DNA of 64,000 bases from Aquatica leii. Lineage: Eukaryota; Arthropoda; Insecta; Coleoptera; Lampyridae. The stretch is taken from assembly GCA_035610365.1 (NCBI GenBank), contig CM069436.1, positions 59,225,505 to 59,289,504 of the forward strand. Reading direction: 5' to 3'. The notes beneath the pieces are model-generated. The model had not been told where the DNA came from. It was given only the letters and a program-made list of their open reading frames with translations, and did no database searches. The translations under genes were made by a program, and so were the position numbers. This document shows positions 45,301 to 51,868 of this stretch, in pieces. Within the stretch, counting starts at the first letter, position 1, and each line of letters starts with the position of its first letter.

Positions 45301-47620
45301 CTAATGGCACTCCCGTGTTTGAGCTAAGACAAGAGGTAAGAATGTATGACTATTGTTATTCATATTTGTACTATATTACGATTTGCATATCGTTTCTGTC
45401 GTTTTTGGTTTGTTGGTTACATAAACTAAAGATAAACGTTTGTTTTGACTTTAGAATTGATTCGTTTCCACAAATTTGAGTTTAGCTTGAGTTATTGATT
45501 TTATATTGCGTTATTGATTTTATATTGCGGTTTTTTACACTAGTAGAAAGGCGCGCAAGAAATTATTTTTTGAGATACAGCAAAAACGGCTTGTAGAAGC
45601 ACGCATGCGTTGGACGAAAAAAGCTGAATGCTTTTTGACTAGTCTTCATCTATTTAATCTTATGGAAATACGGTTTGATGAACGTATTTCAAGTCGTTTA
45701 ATCTTCGCTGCGGTGTTTTTTACTGACCATTTTTTTATTTTGGTTTTACATAAAGAACATATGGTTGATGATCACGACGTTTCTTGATTTTACTTTGTAA
45801 CCGGTTCAAAATATTTTTGTAATTGTTTTTTGGATTAATCGACTAGACGTTTTTTAAGGCATCAGCGTGTTTGTACTTGGTTCAACATTTGACTATTGTT
45901 TTGACAGCTTTGCAATCTATAAATGTAGTGGAAGTACACTCTACCATGATGAGTGTTTGTAAAAGCAAATACATTGTACCTGATTATCCGACTAATTTTT
46001 GCAACTCAACTACTGAGGGTAAGGGTTTTCGTGTTATAATTTGGATTTTTAATATTGCGTTTACCTATTTCGTTTATCATCTTTTGCAAATTTGCATATT
46101 CTGCTTTCACCATATCAACAACTCCCAAAGAAGTTTTCATTCCCCTTGTATACCGATTTATGGTAACAATAAAATTATTGACCAGCAACTTTTTTTTACA
46201 AAGCTCTTTTGTTAGTTTAAATCTAAAAATTCACTCTATAAGTGAGTAAAAGAAAACCATAGAAAAAAAATACAATCAAAACTTGGCACATCTTGAAGAC
46301 TTAAGTAAACATGGTTGCTAAGTACGCACGGAGTAGAGCTTCATTGCTAACTTCTGACTCTAGTAAGCATTTGCCCACTTGAGTTCAATCGAAGTACCGA
46401 CTATAATTAGGGGCGTTAAGCGCCTTTGGTTAGGTTAGTATTAGTTATGATTGAAAACCGATGAGATTGCGTAGCGTTTTGGGTAGTTCTTGCATGTACT
46501 AGCTGTGGAAGAAAGGTTACTGAATTTATAAAATGACACTTGTCGTCTCAGTTGTCCTCATCAAATGCTCTATTGGGAATTTTTTTATTTATCTTAAATG
46601 AATGTCTATATGGGGTTGTCATAGATAGATTTTAGCTTGTGAGTTGGTGCCTATTTTTGTTTAAAAAATGCAATCGTTATCATTGGAAAAGTTTTTTTCA
46701 GAATAACTTCAGTTTTTTATACTTTTTTCCCTCAAAATCATACATGGAGTGTGAATCTTTGAAGTTTTTTGTGGTCCAGAAATGTTGTTACTACTTCTAA
46801 AACAGATTTCACTGCTAACGCAGTTACAAGCGAATTTATTCAATCAATCAATCAAACTGTCGGTGGTCAATCTATCGTTTTAGCGCTTAGCTGACCTAAA
46901 ACCTTTCGACGTTATAGTAAGTTGGTTGGCTTGTTGTTTTTTTAGGTGCCAAAACTAATTTTAGTAAAAAAAATGTGTTGTTGTTGGTACTATTATTGAC
47001 TTACTGAAACCTGAAGTAGCGTTTTAAGAAAACTTTTATTTTACTATGGTGAAGCATTTTACAACGAAATTATTTTTATTTTACCTGACAATACAAATGT
47101 GGTAAATTGCCTAAAACTTTGTGGAAAACAGTATTCACCATATAAAACATAAAATTATTATTATGTTTCCAGTTAACACCTAAAAGACCTTTAAGATCTG
47201 AGGTGGAAAAAGAAAAACGTTTAAGCAGGCCACCGAGTGGACAGTTTTCACGGCCACCTAGTTTAACTGTGATTTTACGCACAACCAACAGTTCCGGAAA
47301 CAGTAGTAATAGAGACTCCGTAGGTAAGATTATATAAAATTGTGTTTTGCGGAATAATATTCATTGCAATCATAGGCACAACAGATTCTAGTGTTAGTGA
47401 AGAAGATGTATTGCCTCCACCTTTACCTGTAAAACTTAGAGAGGCCGATTACTGTAACTTACCTAATAGTACCTGTGAAAACACGAGTTTTCTTTACACA
47501 TATCGGAATTCCTTAAGGAGTTCGTCAGTACATCCAAAGTTACCACCACCAGAACCGATCGATAAAGACGATCCACCACCGTTACCTCCACCTAAGCCCC
47601 CCAAAAATAAGTGCCTTTAG
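15049..47620 (+). CDS. mbc: Myoblast city (DOCK-A family Rac GEF), 22 exons, 5' exon missing
   Basis: An atypical guanine-nucleotide exchange factor that works with ELMO to load GTP on Rac at the membrane, in myoblast fusion, cell migration and engulfment. Domains in the visible 1901 residues: SH3 (about 1-55), DOCK N-terminal region, C2-like DHR-1 (about 380-560, phosphoinositide binding), armadillo-like repeats, catalytic DHR-2 (about 1180-1640, with VDPAVMGG at its C-terminal lobe) and a proline-rich tail with PPPLP motifs for Crk-type SH3 partners. Motifs such as VDPAVMGG and [15 protein letters not shown] assign it to DOCK1/2/5 rather than DOCK3/4. Exons: 15049-15326, 15379-15657, 15708-15938, 19277-19521, 19568-19691, 19742-19948, 19998-20442, 20603-20894, 20949-21272, 21319-21493, 29219-29374, 29578-30004, 30054-30499, 30548-30799, 30849-31185, 31497-31889, 38152-38414, 38466-38557, 38727-38834, 45098-45335, 47173-47323, 47376-47620. 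The frame is continuous throughout. The first codons lie upstream and were not located. Confidence 0.93.
15379..15657 (+). CDS. mbc: mbc exon 2 of those seen
   Basis: Phase 0-0, 93 codons. Contains [12 protein letters not shown] and [20 protein letters not shown], matching the DOCK N-terminal helical region. Acceptor TTTTCAG, donor GTAAGT, upstream intron 52 nt. Confidence 0.93.
15708..15938 (+). CDS. mbc: mbc exon 3
   Basis: Phase 0-0, 77 codons. Contains [15 protein letters not shown] and [12 protein letters not shown]. Flanking introns are 50 nt upstream and 3.3 kb downstream. Confidence 0.93.
15939..19276. other. mbc intron 3 (3.3 kb)
   Basis: Donor GTAAGT at 15939, acceptor GTGTTACAG ending 19276. 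Mostly occupied by a decayed BEL/Pao element on the opposite strand. The rest shows no gene. Confidence 0.85.
16080..18600 (-). mobile_element. Decayed BEL/Pao LTR retrotransposon (pol)
   Basis: Minus-strand translation shows isolated pol landmarks in the right order. Near 17933-17946, STYVDDVLY is the reverse-transcriptase YVDD box. Near 17000-17020, [11 protein letters not shown] is the integrase start typical of BEL/Pao (GxDYAGPF). The integrase frame then runs on through the ORF at 16754-16996. Many stops and shifts interrupt it, and no LTR pair was recognised. Boundaries are approximate. Confidence 0.6.
19277..19521 (+). CDS. mbc: mbc exon 4
   Basis: Starts [16 protein letters not shown], joining exon 3 (MFT) as in DOCK1 (VFTDLG). 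Contains [12 protein letters not shown]. Ends in a split codon (phase 2); donor GTAATA at 19522. Confidence 0.92.
19568..19691 (+). CDS. mbc: mbc exon 5
   Basis: I chose the acceptor ATTGCAG (19567), which gives a 46-nt intron and [14 protein letters not shown]. The alternative TATAG acceptor at 19555 would leave a 34-nt intron and insert four residues. Ends LLHGDLKQ, donor GTAGGT. Confidence 0.85.
19742..19948 (+). CDS. mbc: mbc exon 6: start of DHR-1
   Basis: Phase 0-0, 69 codons: [20 protein letters not shown], then [23 protein letters not shown] is the DHR-1 (C2-like) signature of DOCK-A proteins. Confidence 0.93.
19998..20442 (+). CDS. mbc: mbc exon 7: DHR-1 body
   Basis: Begins GVISLGGG after TTTTAG. 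It continues with [36 protein letters not shown] and DGTTL-like [10 protein letters not shown], and ends ICSTKLTQN. It ends with one base of a split codon. Confidence 0.93.
20603..20894 (+). CDS. mbc: mbc exon 8
   Basis: Starts (I)DLLGLLNW, then [20 protein letters not shown], the start of the armadillo-like region. Ends FSATLAY plus two bases; donor GTAAGA. Confidence 0.93.
20949..21272 (+). CDS. mbc: mbc exon 9
   Basis: Continues with [31 protein letters not shown] and [15 protein letters not shown]. Phase 2 on both sides; 54-nt intron upstream. Confidence 0.93.
21319..21493 (+). CDS. mbc: mbc exon 10
   Basis: Reads [20 protein letters not shown], then [10 protein letters not shown] and [19 protein letters not shown]. 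Ends at a codon boundary; donor GTAAGC. A 7.7-kb intron follows. Confidence 0.93.
21494..22600. other. mbc intron 10, first part
   Basis: AT-rich. No exon or recognisable repeat. Possible remains of a copia LTR around 22380-22560 could not be paired with a 3' copy. Confidence 0.4.
23759..24103 (+). pseudogene. copia integrase fragment
   Basis: Contains [21 protein letters not shown], with the catalytic glutamate of the DDE integrase core in the copia context (YTPxQNGxxER), then [17 protein letters not shown]. The frame is lost in the last third. The nominal start is internal to the original polyprotein. Confidence 0.75.
24692..24955 (+). pseudogene. copia reverse-transcriptase fragment
   Basis: Carries [32 protein letters not shown] and HVDDGL (RT catalytic YVDD, with H instead of Y). 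A frameshift near 24955 and stops follow. Copia-type order and motifs are clear. Confidence 0.8.
25640..26000 (-). mobile_element. piggyBac transposase relic
   Basis: The minus-strand ORF 25714-25992 reads [16 protein letters not shown], then [20 protein letters not shown] and [15 protein letters not shown]. The first two blocks match piggyBac-family transposases (GYxxxFxxYTGK, then G.GRNIxxDNFYTS), including the second catalytic aspartate. It is short and isolated with no TTAA-flanked ends found, so it is a relic. Confidence 0.55.
26130..26960. other. GC-rich island of unknown origin
   Basis: About 800 bp of visibly GC-richer DNA in an AT-rich intron, with stretches such as CGCTCAGCACCGCCTCGGCG. 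No exon with mbc similarity, no tRNA and no recognised transposase. The minus ORF 26739-26936 has no known motif. Its composition resembles the 5' untranslated or ORF1 region of a non-LTR retrotransposon, but that is only an impression. Confidence 0.35.
26960..27600. other. Intron DNA with one strong hairpin
   Basis: AT-rich, no gene. It contains the stem-loop listed at 27278-27322. Confidence 0.4.
27278..27322. repeat. 17-bp stem / 11-nt loop hairpin
   Basis: AATGAGCCATTGGCTAC (27278-27294) is followed after 11 nt by GTAGACAATGGCTCATT (27306-27322). The arms are complementary except at one position. It may be a microsatellite-like foldback or the core of a MITE; no transcript evidence is available. 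Confidence 0.65.
27601..28065. repeat. Foldback MITE with arms of about 140 bp
   Basis: The left arm (27601-27740) and right arm (27919-28065) are inverted, diverged copies. ATCGACCTGGCAAC with GAAAGCTATGCTTCC on the left matches GTTGCCAGGTCGAT with GGAAAGCGTAGCTTTCC on the right. GTACGCACTACTTG (27727-27740) matches CAAGTAGTGCGTAC (27919-27932) exactly. The central spacer is about 180 bp. No protein is encoded. Confidence 0.65.
28066..29032. other. mbc intron 10, last part
   Basis: No gene recognised. The minus ORF at 28388-28621 has no known motif. Confidence 0.4.
29033..29149 (+). CDS. mbc: Candidate mbc cassette exon (39 codons)
   Basis: An open 117-nt block bounded by GTATTGTAG and GTGAAT. 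It is phase 0 on both sides, so it fits exactly between exon 10 (ending ETSEE) and exon 11 (starting VELCIK) without changing frame. It would insert [20 protein letters not shown], then [10 protein letters not shown] and HRGYSEE, a strongly basic peptide, into the armadillo-like region. It is clearly GC-richer than the surrounding intron, as are coding exons. The upstream polypyrimidine tract is weak, fitting an alternative exon. Vertebrate DOCK1, as I know it, lacks this insert, so expression is inferred. Confidence 0.55.
29219..29374 (+). CDS. mbc: mbc exon 11
   Basis: Phase 0-0: [20 protein letters not shown], then [14 protein letters not shown]. Corresponds to the DOCK1 stretch ending in LEVLYRKDVG-like residues. 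Acceptor TTCATTTAG, donor GTAAGT. Confidence 0.92.
29578..30004 (+). CDS. mbc: mbc exon 12
   Basis: Starts [20 protein letters not shown], then [32 protein letters not shown] and [16 protein letters not shown], all DOCK-A signature blocks. Ends with one base of a split glycine codon. Confidence 0.93.
30054..30499 (+). CDS. mbc: mbc exon 13
   Basis: Contains [52 protein letters not shown] and [15 protein letters not shown], nearly invariant in DOCK1/2/5. It leads into DHR-2. A roughly 15-residue stretch around [15 protein letters not shown] looks insect-specific. Confidence 0.94.
30548..30799 (+). CDS. mbc: mbc exon 14: DHR-2 start
   Basis: Phase 0-0, 84 codons: [35 protein letters not shown] and IIDYFDKGK. 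This is lobe A of DHR-2, which mediates dimerisation in DOCK proteins. Confidence 0.94.
30849..31185 (+). CDS. mbc: mbc exon 15: DHR-2
   Basis: [59 protein letters not shown] and [12 protein letters not shown]. The GRGFPxFLxxKxFIYRG block is a DHR-2 hallmark. Ends in a split tyrosine codon, donor GTATCC. Confidence 0.94.
31497..31889 (+). CDS. mbc: mbc exon 16: DHR-2
   Basis: Completes (Y)[13 protein letters not shown], then [43 protein letters not shown] and [11 protein letters not shown]. The acceptor TTATAG at 31496 restores the split codon. A 311-nt intron precedes; a 6.3-kb intron follows. Confidence 0.93.
31890..32590. other. mbc intron 16, first part
   Basis: AT-rich. No feature except an unassigned minus ORF at 32385-32603 without known motif. 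Confidence 0.4.
32590..33520 (-). mobile_element. mariner-like transposon relic (near full length)
   Basis: Minus-strand pieces in order from 33480 down: [10 protein letters not shown] and STSNIARD (helix-turn-helix region), [15 protein letters not shown], then ORF 32950-33138 with [20 protein letters not shown] and YWWSENPRW (first catalytic aspartate in FSDEA), then [15 protein letters not shown] near 32790. This is the order of insect mariner-like transposases with the NRHNxxYW block. Stops and shifts break it. Antisense to mbc. Confidence 0.75.
33530..34450 (-). mobile_element. Penelope-like reverse-transcriptase relic
   Basis: The minus ORF 33865-34167 reads [20 protein letters not shown] and [10 protein letters not shown], matching the Penelope-like RT block GSPLSPIIANxFMExFE, with the rest of the RT broken around it. 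A GIY-YIG domain was not recognised in this copy. Confidence 0.65.
34450..35164. other. AT-rich intron DNA
   Basis: No exon, ORF or repeat family recognised. Confidence 0.4.
35165..35213. repeat. Short inverted repeat downstream of the IF1-like ORF
   Basis: TATCGGTAC and GTACCGATA form a 9-bp stem around a loop of about 30 nt. On the minus strand it follows an AATAAA hexamer (35215-35220) that could be the polyadenylation signal of the IF1-like ORF. Confidence 0.4.
35238..35474 (-). CDS. Possible mitochondrial ATP synthase inhibitor IF1-like protein
   Basis: An intact 78-codon ORF. The N-terminus [15 protein letters not shown] is basic, hydroxylated and acid-free, as expected for a mitochondrial presequence. 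Then [20 protein letters not shown] and [20 protein letters not shown] follow. This resembles the inhibitory region of IF1 proteins (FxKRxxAxExxYF, then a long amphipathic helix), which bind F1-ATPase at low matrix pH and stop ATP hydrolysis. The length fits the family. It lies antisense in the large mbc intron, with AATAAA shortly after the stop on its own strand. It could be a nested gene or a retrocopy; no intron is visible. The family call rests on a short motif. Confidence 0.45.
   Translation of the reverse strand: MYNLFKNIRYPLTCCTSNARSRGTGADGFDKRKKANEHEYFQKQNQKYLKYIQDELKKGRNMDDILKEINEKTKNEKI
35761..36057 (-). other. Unidentified ORF (98 codons)
   Basis: The minus-strand ORF contains [20 protein letters not shown] and [20 protein letters not shown] recognise no family. 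The composition is more protein-like than the neighbouring AT-driven ORFs. It could be an exon of a decayed gene or mobile element. Confidence 0.25.
36330..37350 (-). mobile_element. Penelope-like element, minus-oriented half of an inverted pair
   Basis: The minus ORF 37139-37348 reads [20 protein letters not shown], the Penelope RT block (LVSFDVxSLFTxVP). Farther along (36580-36750) the minus strand encodes a degenerate GIY-YIG endonuclease ([28 protein letters not shown]). The terminal part (36340-36480) matches, in inverted orientation, the end of the following copy at 37660-37840. Confidence 0.75.
37370..37860 (+). mobile_element. Penelope-like element, plus-oriented half of an inverted pair
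   Basis: The plus strand encodes a GIY-YIG endonuclease: [20 protein letters not shown], then [15 protein letters not shown] terminal region follows with GGTATATAAAAGCG (TATA-like) and ATGTCCACTGCGACGTGTGA. The endonuclease and terminal region are about 90 percent alike, by eye, to the minus copy at 36330-36750, so the two copies lie head to head. Confidence 0.75.
37860..38151. other. End of mbc intron 16
   Basis: No feature recognised. It ends in the acceptor TTTAATTTTAG. Confidence 0.5.
38152..38414 (+). CDS. mbc: mbc exon 17: end of DHR-2
   Basis: Completes the split glycine, then [38 protein letters not shown] and [14 protein letters not shown] is diagnostic of DOCK-A and lies in the lobe C region implicated in nucleotide release in DOCK proteins. 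Donor GTACGT. Confidence 0.94.
38466..38557 (+). CDS. mbc: mbc exon 18
   Basis: Reads [20 protein letters not shown], then [11 protein letters not shown]. Ends phase 2, donor GTAAGT; 51-nt intron upstream. Linker after DHR-2. Confidence 0.88.
38727..38834 (+). CDS. mbc: mbc exon 19 (branch point for alternative ends)
   Basis: Completes the split aspartate, then [20 protein letters not shown] and [13 protein letters not shown], ser/thr-rich. Ends phase 2 (donor GTTTGT). It can splice in frame either to 39033 or to 45098. Confidence 0.88.
39033..39096 (+). CDS. mbc: Candidate alternative terminal exon of mbc
   Basis: After ACTTTTCAG the frame, in phase with exon 19, reads [20 protein letters not shown] and then TAA at 39094-39096. 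An AATAAA follows at 39418-39423. Use of this exon would give a visible protein of 1711 residues without the basic and proline-rich exons 20-22. The acceptor is strong and the phase correct, but expression is inferred. Confidence 0.5.
39097..41069. other. mbc intron 19, first part
   Basis: Very AT-rich. Possible 3' UTR of the short isoform up to about 39440. Around 40246-40310 a GC-rich patch (CGTAGCTAGG, CACCGGGTGATACCCG) looks like the end of a dispersed repeat. No gene. Confidence 0.4.
41070..42100 (+). mobile_element. Decayed non-LTR retrotransposon (reverse transcriptase)
   Basis: The plus strand reads [13 protein letters not shown] and [15 protein letters not shown] (ORF 41489-41716), then remnants of a YRGI-like block, then [20 protein letters not shown] near 41735-41800. 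These are consecutive RT blocks (preceding finger, then the QxGFRxxxST motif) of RTE/CR1-like elements. Many stops; boundaries approximate. Confidence 0.6.
42340..44170 (-). mobile_element. Penelope-like element relic (RT plus GIY-YIG)
   Basis: Minus strand from 44170 down: [20 protein letters not shown] (RT), [19 protein letters not shown] near 43560-43620, a [12 protein letters not shown] catalytic box near 43500, [18 protein letters not shown] near 43330, and at 42497-42712 the endonuclease [14 protein letters not shown] with VKKQRIHTQ. Order and motifs are Penelope-like, with several frame breaks. Between the RT and GIY-YIG parts, a plus-oriented block of about 300 bp (42847-43180) interrupts it. 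Confidence 0.8.
42847..43180 (+). repeat. Repeat block with hammerhead-like motif inside the Penelope copy
   Basis: Homologous to 12181-12500. The hammerhead-like core is at 42933-42970 (TTGAAGA, CC..GG stem, GAAAC, loop GGCC, TTC). The block starts with GAGATGGAAATGTTGAAA and ends near TTTCAACATTTCCAT, which are inverted copies of one another. The AGTAAATTTATACTAT segment follows at 43127-43143, whereas it precedes in the other copy. Confidence 0.5.
44171..45097. other. End of mbc intron 19
   Basis: AT-rich, no recognised feature. Acceptor TTCTTGTAG ends at 45097. Confidence 0.45.
45098..45335 (+). CDS. mbc: mbc exon 20: basic Ser/Thr-rich tail
   Basis: In phase with exon 19. Reads [31 protein letters not shown] and [13 protein letters not shown], then [13 protein letters not shown]. 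The [12 protein letters not shown] basic stretch is like the lysine-rich C-terminal region of DOCK1. Donor GTAAGA at 45336. The reading frame of 80 codons is unbroken. Confidence 0.88.
45336..47172. other. mbc intron 20 (1.8 kb)
   Basis: No gene or transposon recognised. ORFs at 45605-45787 and 45871-46215 and the minus ORF 46006-46188 have no known motif. Confidence 0.5.
47173..47323 (+). CDS. mbc: mbc exon 21
   Basis: [20 protein letters not shown], then [13 protein letters not shown] and [12 protein letters not shown]. Two RPPS motifs. Acceptor TTTCCAG, ends with one base of a split glycine. Confidence 0.9.
47376..47620 (+). CDS. mbc: mbc last exon: proline-rich SH3-binding tail
   Basis: Completes the glycine, then [47 protein letters not shown] and a final PPKNKCL followed by TAG (47618-47620). 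DVPPPLPxKxxxADYxNL is conserved with DOCK1, where the tail binds Crk and ELMO-type SH3 partners. Confidence 0.93.
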
Positions 47621-47990
47621 TACAAATTTAAAAGATGCATTAGTTATTTAAGCACAGTTGTTTTTTTTTAATTAGATATTTGTTTTGTATATGCTTTTAT
47701 ATGTACAGGTCGTTTGTGCTTATTGTATACGTTTCAAAAACGATAAGTTTTTTTATATACATATATAGTAGTATTGATTTATTTTACAAATTGAGTTTGT
47801 TGTTACCCAAAGTGCCATTAATAATTTTTTAAGCATTTTTAGAATTTACAATATTAGTATTAAGTGATTTTATATTATTGTATATAAGTATTGTATACTG
47901 CAATGTTTTAACCAAAGATATACAAGTATTTGAGAGTATTTTATTCAAACTTTATAAATTAGAAAATAAAATTTTTAATAATTTTTTTGG
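47621..47990 (+). other. mbc: mbc 3' UTR and likely polyadenylation signal
   Basis: Very AT-rich sequence after the stop codon. The first AATAAA I found is at 47965-47970, giving a 3' UTR of about 350-370 nt. Confidence 0.5.
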
Positions 47991-48690
47991 TTTTTTTGTC
48001 AGAAATTTGAAATATAATGAATCTGTTCTGGGCGTCGGGTTTAAAACTTTCAATAACAACTTCAATAGCGCAAGCCAAGCTCCATGGTTCTTGTTACCTA
48101 ATGATAGCATATCTTAGAAACCAACAATTTCTGGGTCACATCTACGTACTGCACAGAGCTATAAAGTTGACTATGGAAAAAGAGTAAAAGGAAATATACT
48201 TTTACTAGACGTAATGGTGAAGAGAAAAAGCACTTTGAAAGAACGGTTACAGAGACACCGGCATAAAAATAGCTACGAAGGAACGGAAGATTTTATTCCG
48301 ATAATTCTAAAAATATTGAAATATTTTAAAATTAAGAGAAAAACAATTAGTTGTACGGCACAGCAAGATGACATTTTGCATAAAACAAAAAGACAACCCT
48401 ATCTCTTCTTGTAACAATGAAAAACAAAAATTGTTTCTGCAGCACAAAATAGCACATTTATCGAAAAAGGCGGAACTATGTATTATCGTTTTGTTTTCAT
48501 GAAATCTCCAAATAAAAAGAAAGAACAATTATTTTTACAATGTAGCACTATTGCACTATCTATCTGCTATCGTAAAAATTGATTGTAGAGAAACCACTTT
48601 ACACTGTCCTCTAGTTACTATTTGGGTTAATTGGTTCATATTTCGTTAAAGATCAGAATCCACTTAATTACTGTAAGCCAAGAGCGTTAC
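47991..48690. other. Intergenic DNA
   Basis: No gene recognised. The ORFs at 48214-48414 and 48307-48528 (minus) lack motifs. Confidence 0.4.
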
Positions 48691-49010
48691 AGAGACATTA
48701 ACCTTTTGTGAGAGATTTGCAGAACTTGTACCGTGCACGAAATCTACGGTTGCACACACAATGCATTCAACAGTTTGGTGTAACAAATATAGCTGCACGC
48801 ACCTTAAAATTACTCCGTAACCATTTTGGTGATAGAATAATTTTCCGGAAAACAGACTTTCAATATCCTTCTCATTCACCGGATCTGATGCCACCGGATG
48901 CATACATTTGGGACATAACAAAAGATAAAATATTTTAGTCAGAAAATTCGCCGGCGAGTATTGCAGAACTATGAAAAAGAATACAAACATTTTTCCAGCA
49001 GTTACATCGA
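48690..49010 (+). mobile_element. mariner-like transposase C-terminal fragment
   Basis: Reads AARTLKLLRNHFGDRIIFRK, then DFQYPSHSPDLMPPDAYIWD and ITKDKIF. This is the SHSPDLxPPDAYLW block with the third catalytic residue of an insect mariner-like family. Only the C-terminal third remains. Confidence 0.7.
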
Positions 49011-49921
49011 TCGCTTTTCATAAATATATTTAGTGATTGATATGAAGCTTGTTTGCGTTGTAATGGTGGACATTTAAATTACAGAGATTAAAAAATAAGT
49101 ATAATTTTTATTTTCGGTACTGTTTTATTCTGGTGGGTACAGTATTATATAGATGTTATACGACCCATAGGTCTTTACGTTACACATTCAACGTGATAGA
49201 GGTGACCTACAAACGTTAAAGTGATCTAATAATAACGCGATCTGGTTGCCCCAGAGATCAACATAGGATGTAGCGCACTCTTAGCACCCCAATCAACAAG
49301 GAAAAATTTTTGAAATGTTTTTTTCAACGTTTTACAAAAGATATATTTACATTTTTAAAAACATTGCCAACACGTCTTAATGGCCAGAATTACGTTGCAA
49401 AGTCAATATTAGAAAAGCATTTTAAAAACGTTTAAAAAATATTATTTATATATATTTATAATATTTTACAAGTGTTACATTAATGTATAAAAAATGTATA
49501 ATCCACGCTTTATTTAATATTGGGTATAAATGTAAGTTTAGTTGTACTTGCTTTAATTTTAAAATACTGAAACGTTTGAGAAGTTATCTGCAAATTCAAG
49601 AGCCTTCTGGAAGTTGTTATCCATCTTCTAGAAGATATATCGAAAGATATGGAACACTCGAGAATGATTGTCAAAATGTGTATATATACCGACGAAACAA
49701 ATCGTAGGTCAGTTATTTCTGTAATGCGAAGACTGCAGTGTTAAAAAAGATATTATTCAAGTTGAAATAAATAAGTGTGTAACGCGTGTGCGATAAAGAT
49801 ACGGAGTACGTGACTTTGATATAAACAACTTTCGGTGTTTAGATAAATAGAAGTTATCTTCGTGTAAGTAATAATGCGATATAAATTAAAGTGTAAGTGT
49901 TTTATTAAATATTATTAGATT
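49011..49921. other. Intergenic DNA
   Basis: No recognised gene. The ORF 49483-49707 has no known motif. Confidence 0.4.
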
Positions 49922-50756
49922 TAATAGCAGACTTCTTTTTAAATCGGAGAGAGAGGAAAGTTCTACCCTAGCTCTATTTCATTTTAACGGCGCTGCAATA
50001 TCAGCACCTTCAATTACCCTAAACTAACTAGAATTTTTGTAAATGTCCCTAAATAAATGTCATTCTTGACTGATTCTTGACAACAAAACCTTCAACAAAA
50101 CAAAACAATAACCTAACTTTTAATTGTTTTACTTTTGAAAAACACTGGAGGCCTGAAAAAAAAACCAAAACAAACTTGAATAAACACAAAAGCAGGGGCC
50201 ACGTTATGGGTCACATGTACAAAGTTTATAACTTCCGATTATGACTATAACTAGCGATGGACACAATTGAATGTTTAAATGATTAAATTATCATTGAAAA
50301 AATATAATGTATTTCATAATCATATGCAATATGTATATAATACACTCTGAACTATATAATTAAGCATAACTCAAATAATATACAATAAATTCTTGTTAAC
50401 TCGGTTAGTAGCAATAATAAAAATGAAAGAACTATCACTAGAATTATCGTTAAAATAACAACTATAAAAACTACATCTCCGAACAACATTAACTATTCAG
50501 ATTCATTACGTATTATAAGTTTGCATCGAAAACATAATCGAATTCTTTAGTCGAGTGAAATACCGAATTGTTTCGAACATATCTTATTCAATGTTGGTGT
50601 AATAAAAACAAAAATGATCAACAGACTTCAATTATTCTAATGAATAGTCAAACCATTTATTAAGAATTCAAATAATAGTAATGATATAAACTATGTAGAT
50701 AATTTCCATTGGAATTATCCAACTACTTTCATTTATAAGTTAGGTTATTGTCTTTG

Positions 50757-50760
50757 ACTT
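50757..50760 (+). repeat. 4-bp target-site duplication of the gypsy element (left)
   Basis: ACTT directly before the 5' LTR; the same four bases follow the 3' LTR at 56043-56046. Confidence 0.75.
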
Positions 50761-51795
50761 TGTAGCGAGTAAACAAACCTCATCTACAAAGTTGGCAACG
50801 ATAACATTTAGCTGCGCATGCAGCGTTGCCAGATAGATGGTTTGTAAAAGCGCCTACACACTTCATAAATATCGCCCAAAATCGCACACAGTTCTATGCA
50901 CTACTTCGACTTGATACTTATATTACACATCAATTGTATAATTACGTATAAACAATTATTGATAAAACATATTAATATATCTCTCCAATTTTTGGAATAG
51001 AATATTTTAAAAAAATGCGGGAAATTCAAGTTAAAATAATTTAATTTTGTAAACACACTTGAATAATACCAAAACTGATGAAAGTATGGTGTACAAAAAA
51101 CTAACATGAATCATCATTAAAAAATGTTGTATATAAACTAATCGTTTCTTCAATCATCCCCTCATCATTTCGTGATGTGGAAGTTTCCGTTGAAGGTTTA
51201 GAGTAATTGTACATAATGTTACTATTAAATTTTTGCAACATAAAATTAGGAATCTTGTAATTCTTACAACACTTTTTATCAACCTGTAAATGAATCTTAA
51301 TTACTAACAGAGCGGTATATAGCGGTGCAACAAACAATTTACAAACATTACTAATAAAATGCGGTAATAAATGCATAAATATAGAGCGCACTTCTAAGTA
51401 TCTCGTGTTGCATACGTTTAATAAAGAAAGTAAAAACCTATTTAAGTATTTGCAAACGAAAAAAACATACACATCTACATAACGCCCAAATACCCACCAA
51501 ATAAAATAGCAAATCGCCCAATTTGCGATAATCGCATTACTAAAAATTAGGTCGCAAATTACAATTTCATGTCGCCCAATTTGCGATTAATCGCCCAATC
51601 TGGCAACACTGTGCGCATGTGGTAGCGCCAACGGAAATATAAAAAGACAAGAAAAAGGAAGGGAGGTTGTCTTATTGGTTCGCACGCCATGTGAAGAATA
51701 CGTTGTTTGTAAATCACATTTTCATTGTTAGTTTTTAAAATAAATTTAGTTAAGAAACTGTGTCGTATTTTACTTCAACAACTGGAAACCCCAGA
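50761..51795 (+). repeat. 5' LTR of gypsy, interrupted by a hAT element
   Basis: Starts TGTAGCGAGTAAAC and ends GGAAACCCCAGA. Without the 791-bp insertion and its 8-bp duplication it is 236 bp, exactly the length of the 3' LTR. Confidence 0.9.
50821..51611. mobile_element. Non-autonomous hAT element (791 bp) inside the 5' LTR
   Basis: Termini CAGCGTTGCCAGAT and ATCTGGCAACACTG are inverted repeats with one mismatch. Flanked by the 8-bp duplication TGCGCATG (50813-50820 and 51612-51619), present once in the intact 3' LTR. An 8-bp duplication with CAGxGTTGCC ends is hAT-like. Near the right end a subterminal motif TCGCCCAATTTGCGAT repeats. The 123-codon minus ORF (51101-51472) resembles no transposase. 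This is the most recent insertion in the stack. Confidence 0.9.
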
Positions 51796-51798
51796 AAT

Positions 51799-51816
51799 TG
51801 GTGACACCGACGTGAT
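51799..51816 (+). promoter_or_regulatory. Primer-binding site of gypsy
   Basis: TGGTGACACCGACGTGAT begins three bases after the 5' LTR. TGG pairs with the CCA end of a tRNA, as expected for minus-strand priming. The tRNA was not identified. Confidence 0.7.
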
Positions 51817-51868
51817 GTAAGTAAATACGATATATTTTAATTGAAAATTACCACGTGCATCGAAAACA

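Noticed and set aside
45871-46215. 114-codon ORF in mbc intron 20
   Set aside because: Cysteine- and aromatic-rich without motif; an opposing minus ORF is equally long. No exon-like boundaries in phase with exon 20 or 21.
51101-51472. 123-codon minus ORF inside the hAT element
   Set aside because: No hAT transposase motif; the element is short and bounded by clean ends and an 8-bp duplication, so it is most likely non-autonomous.
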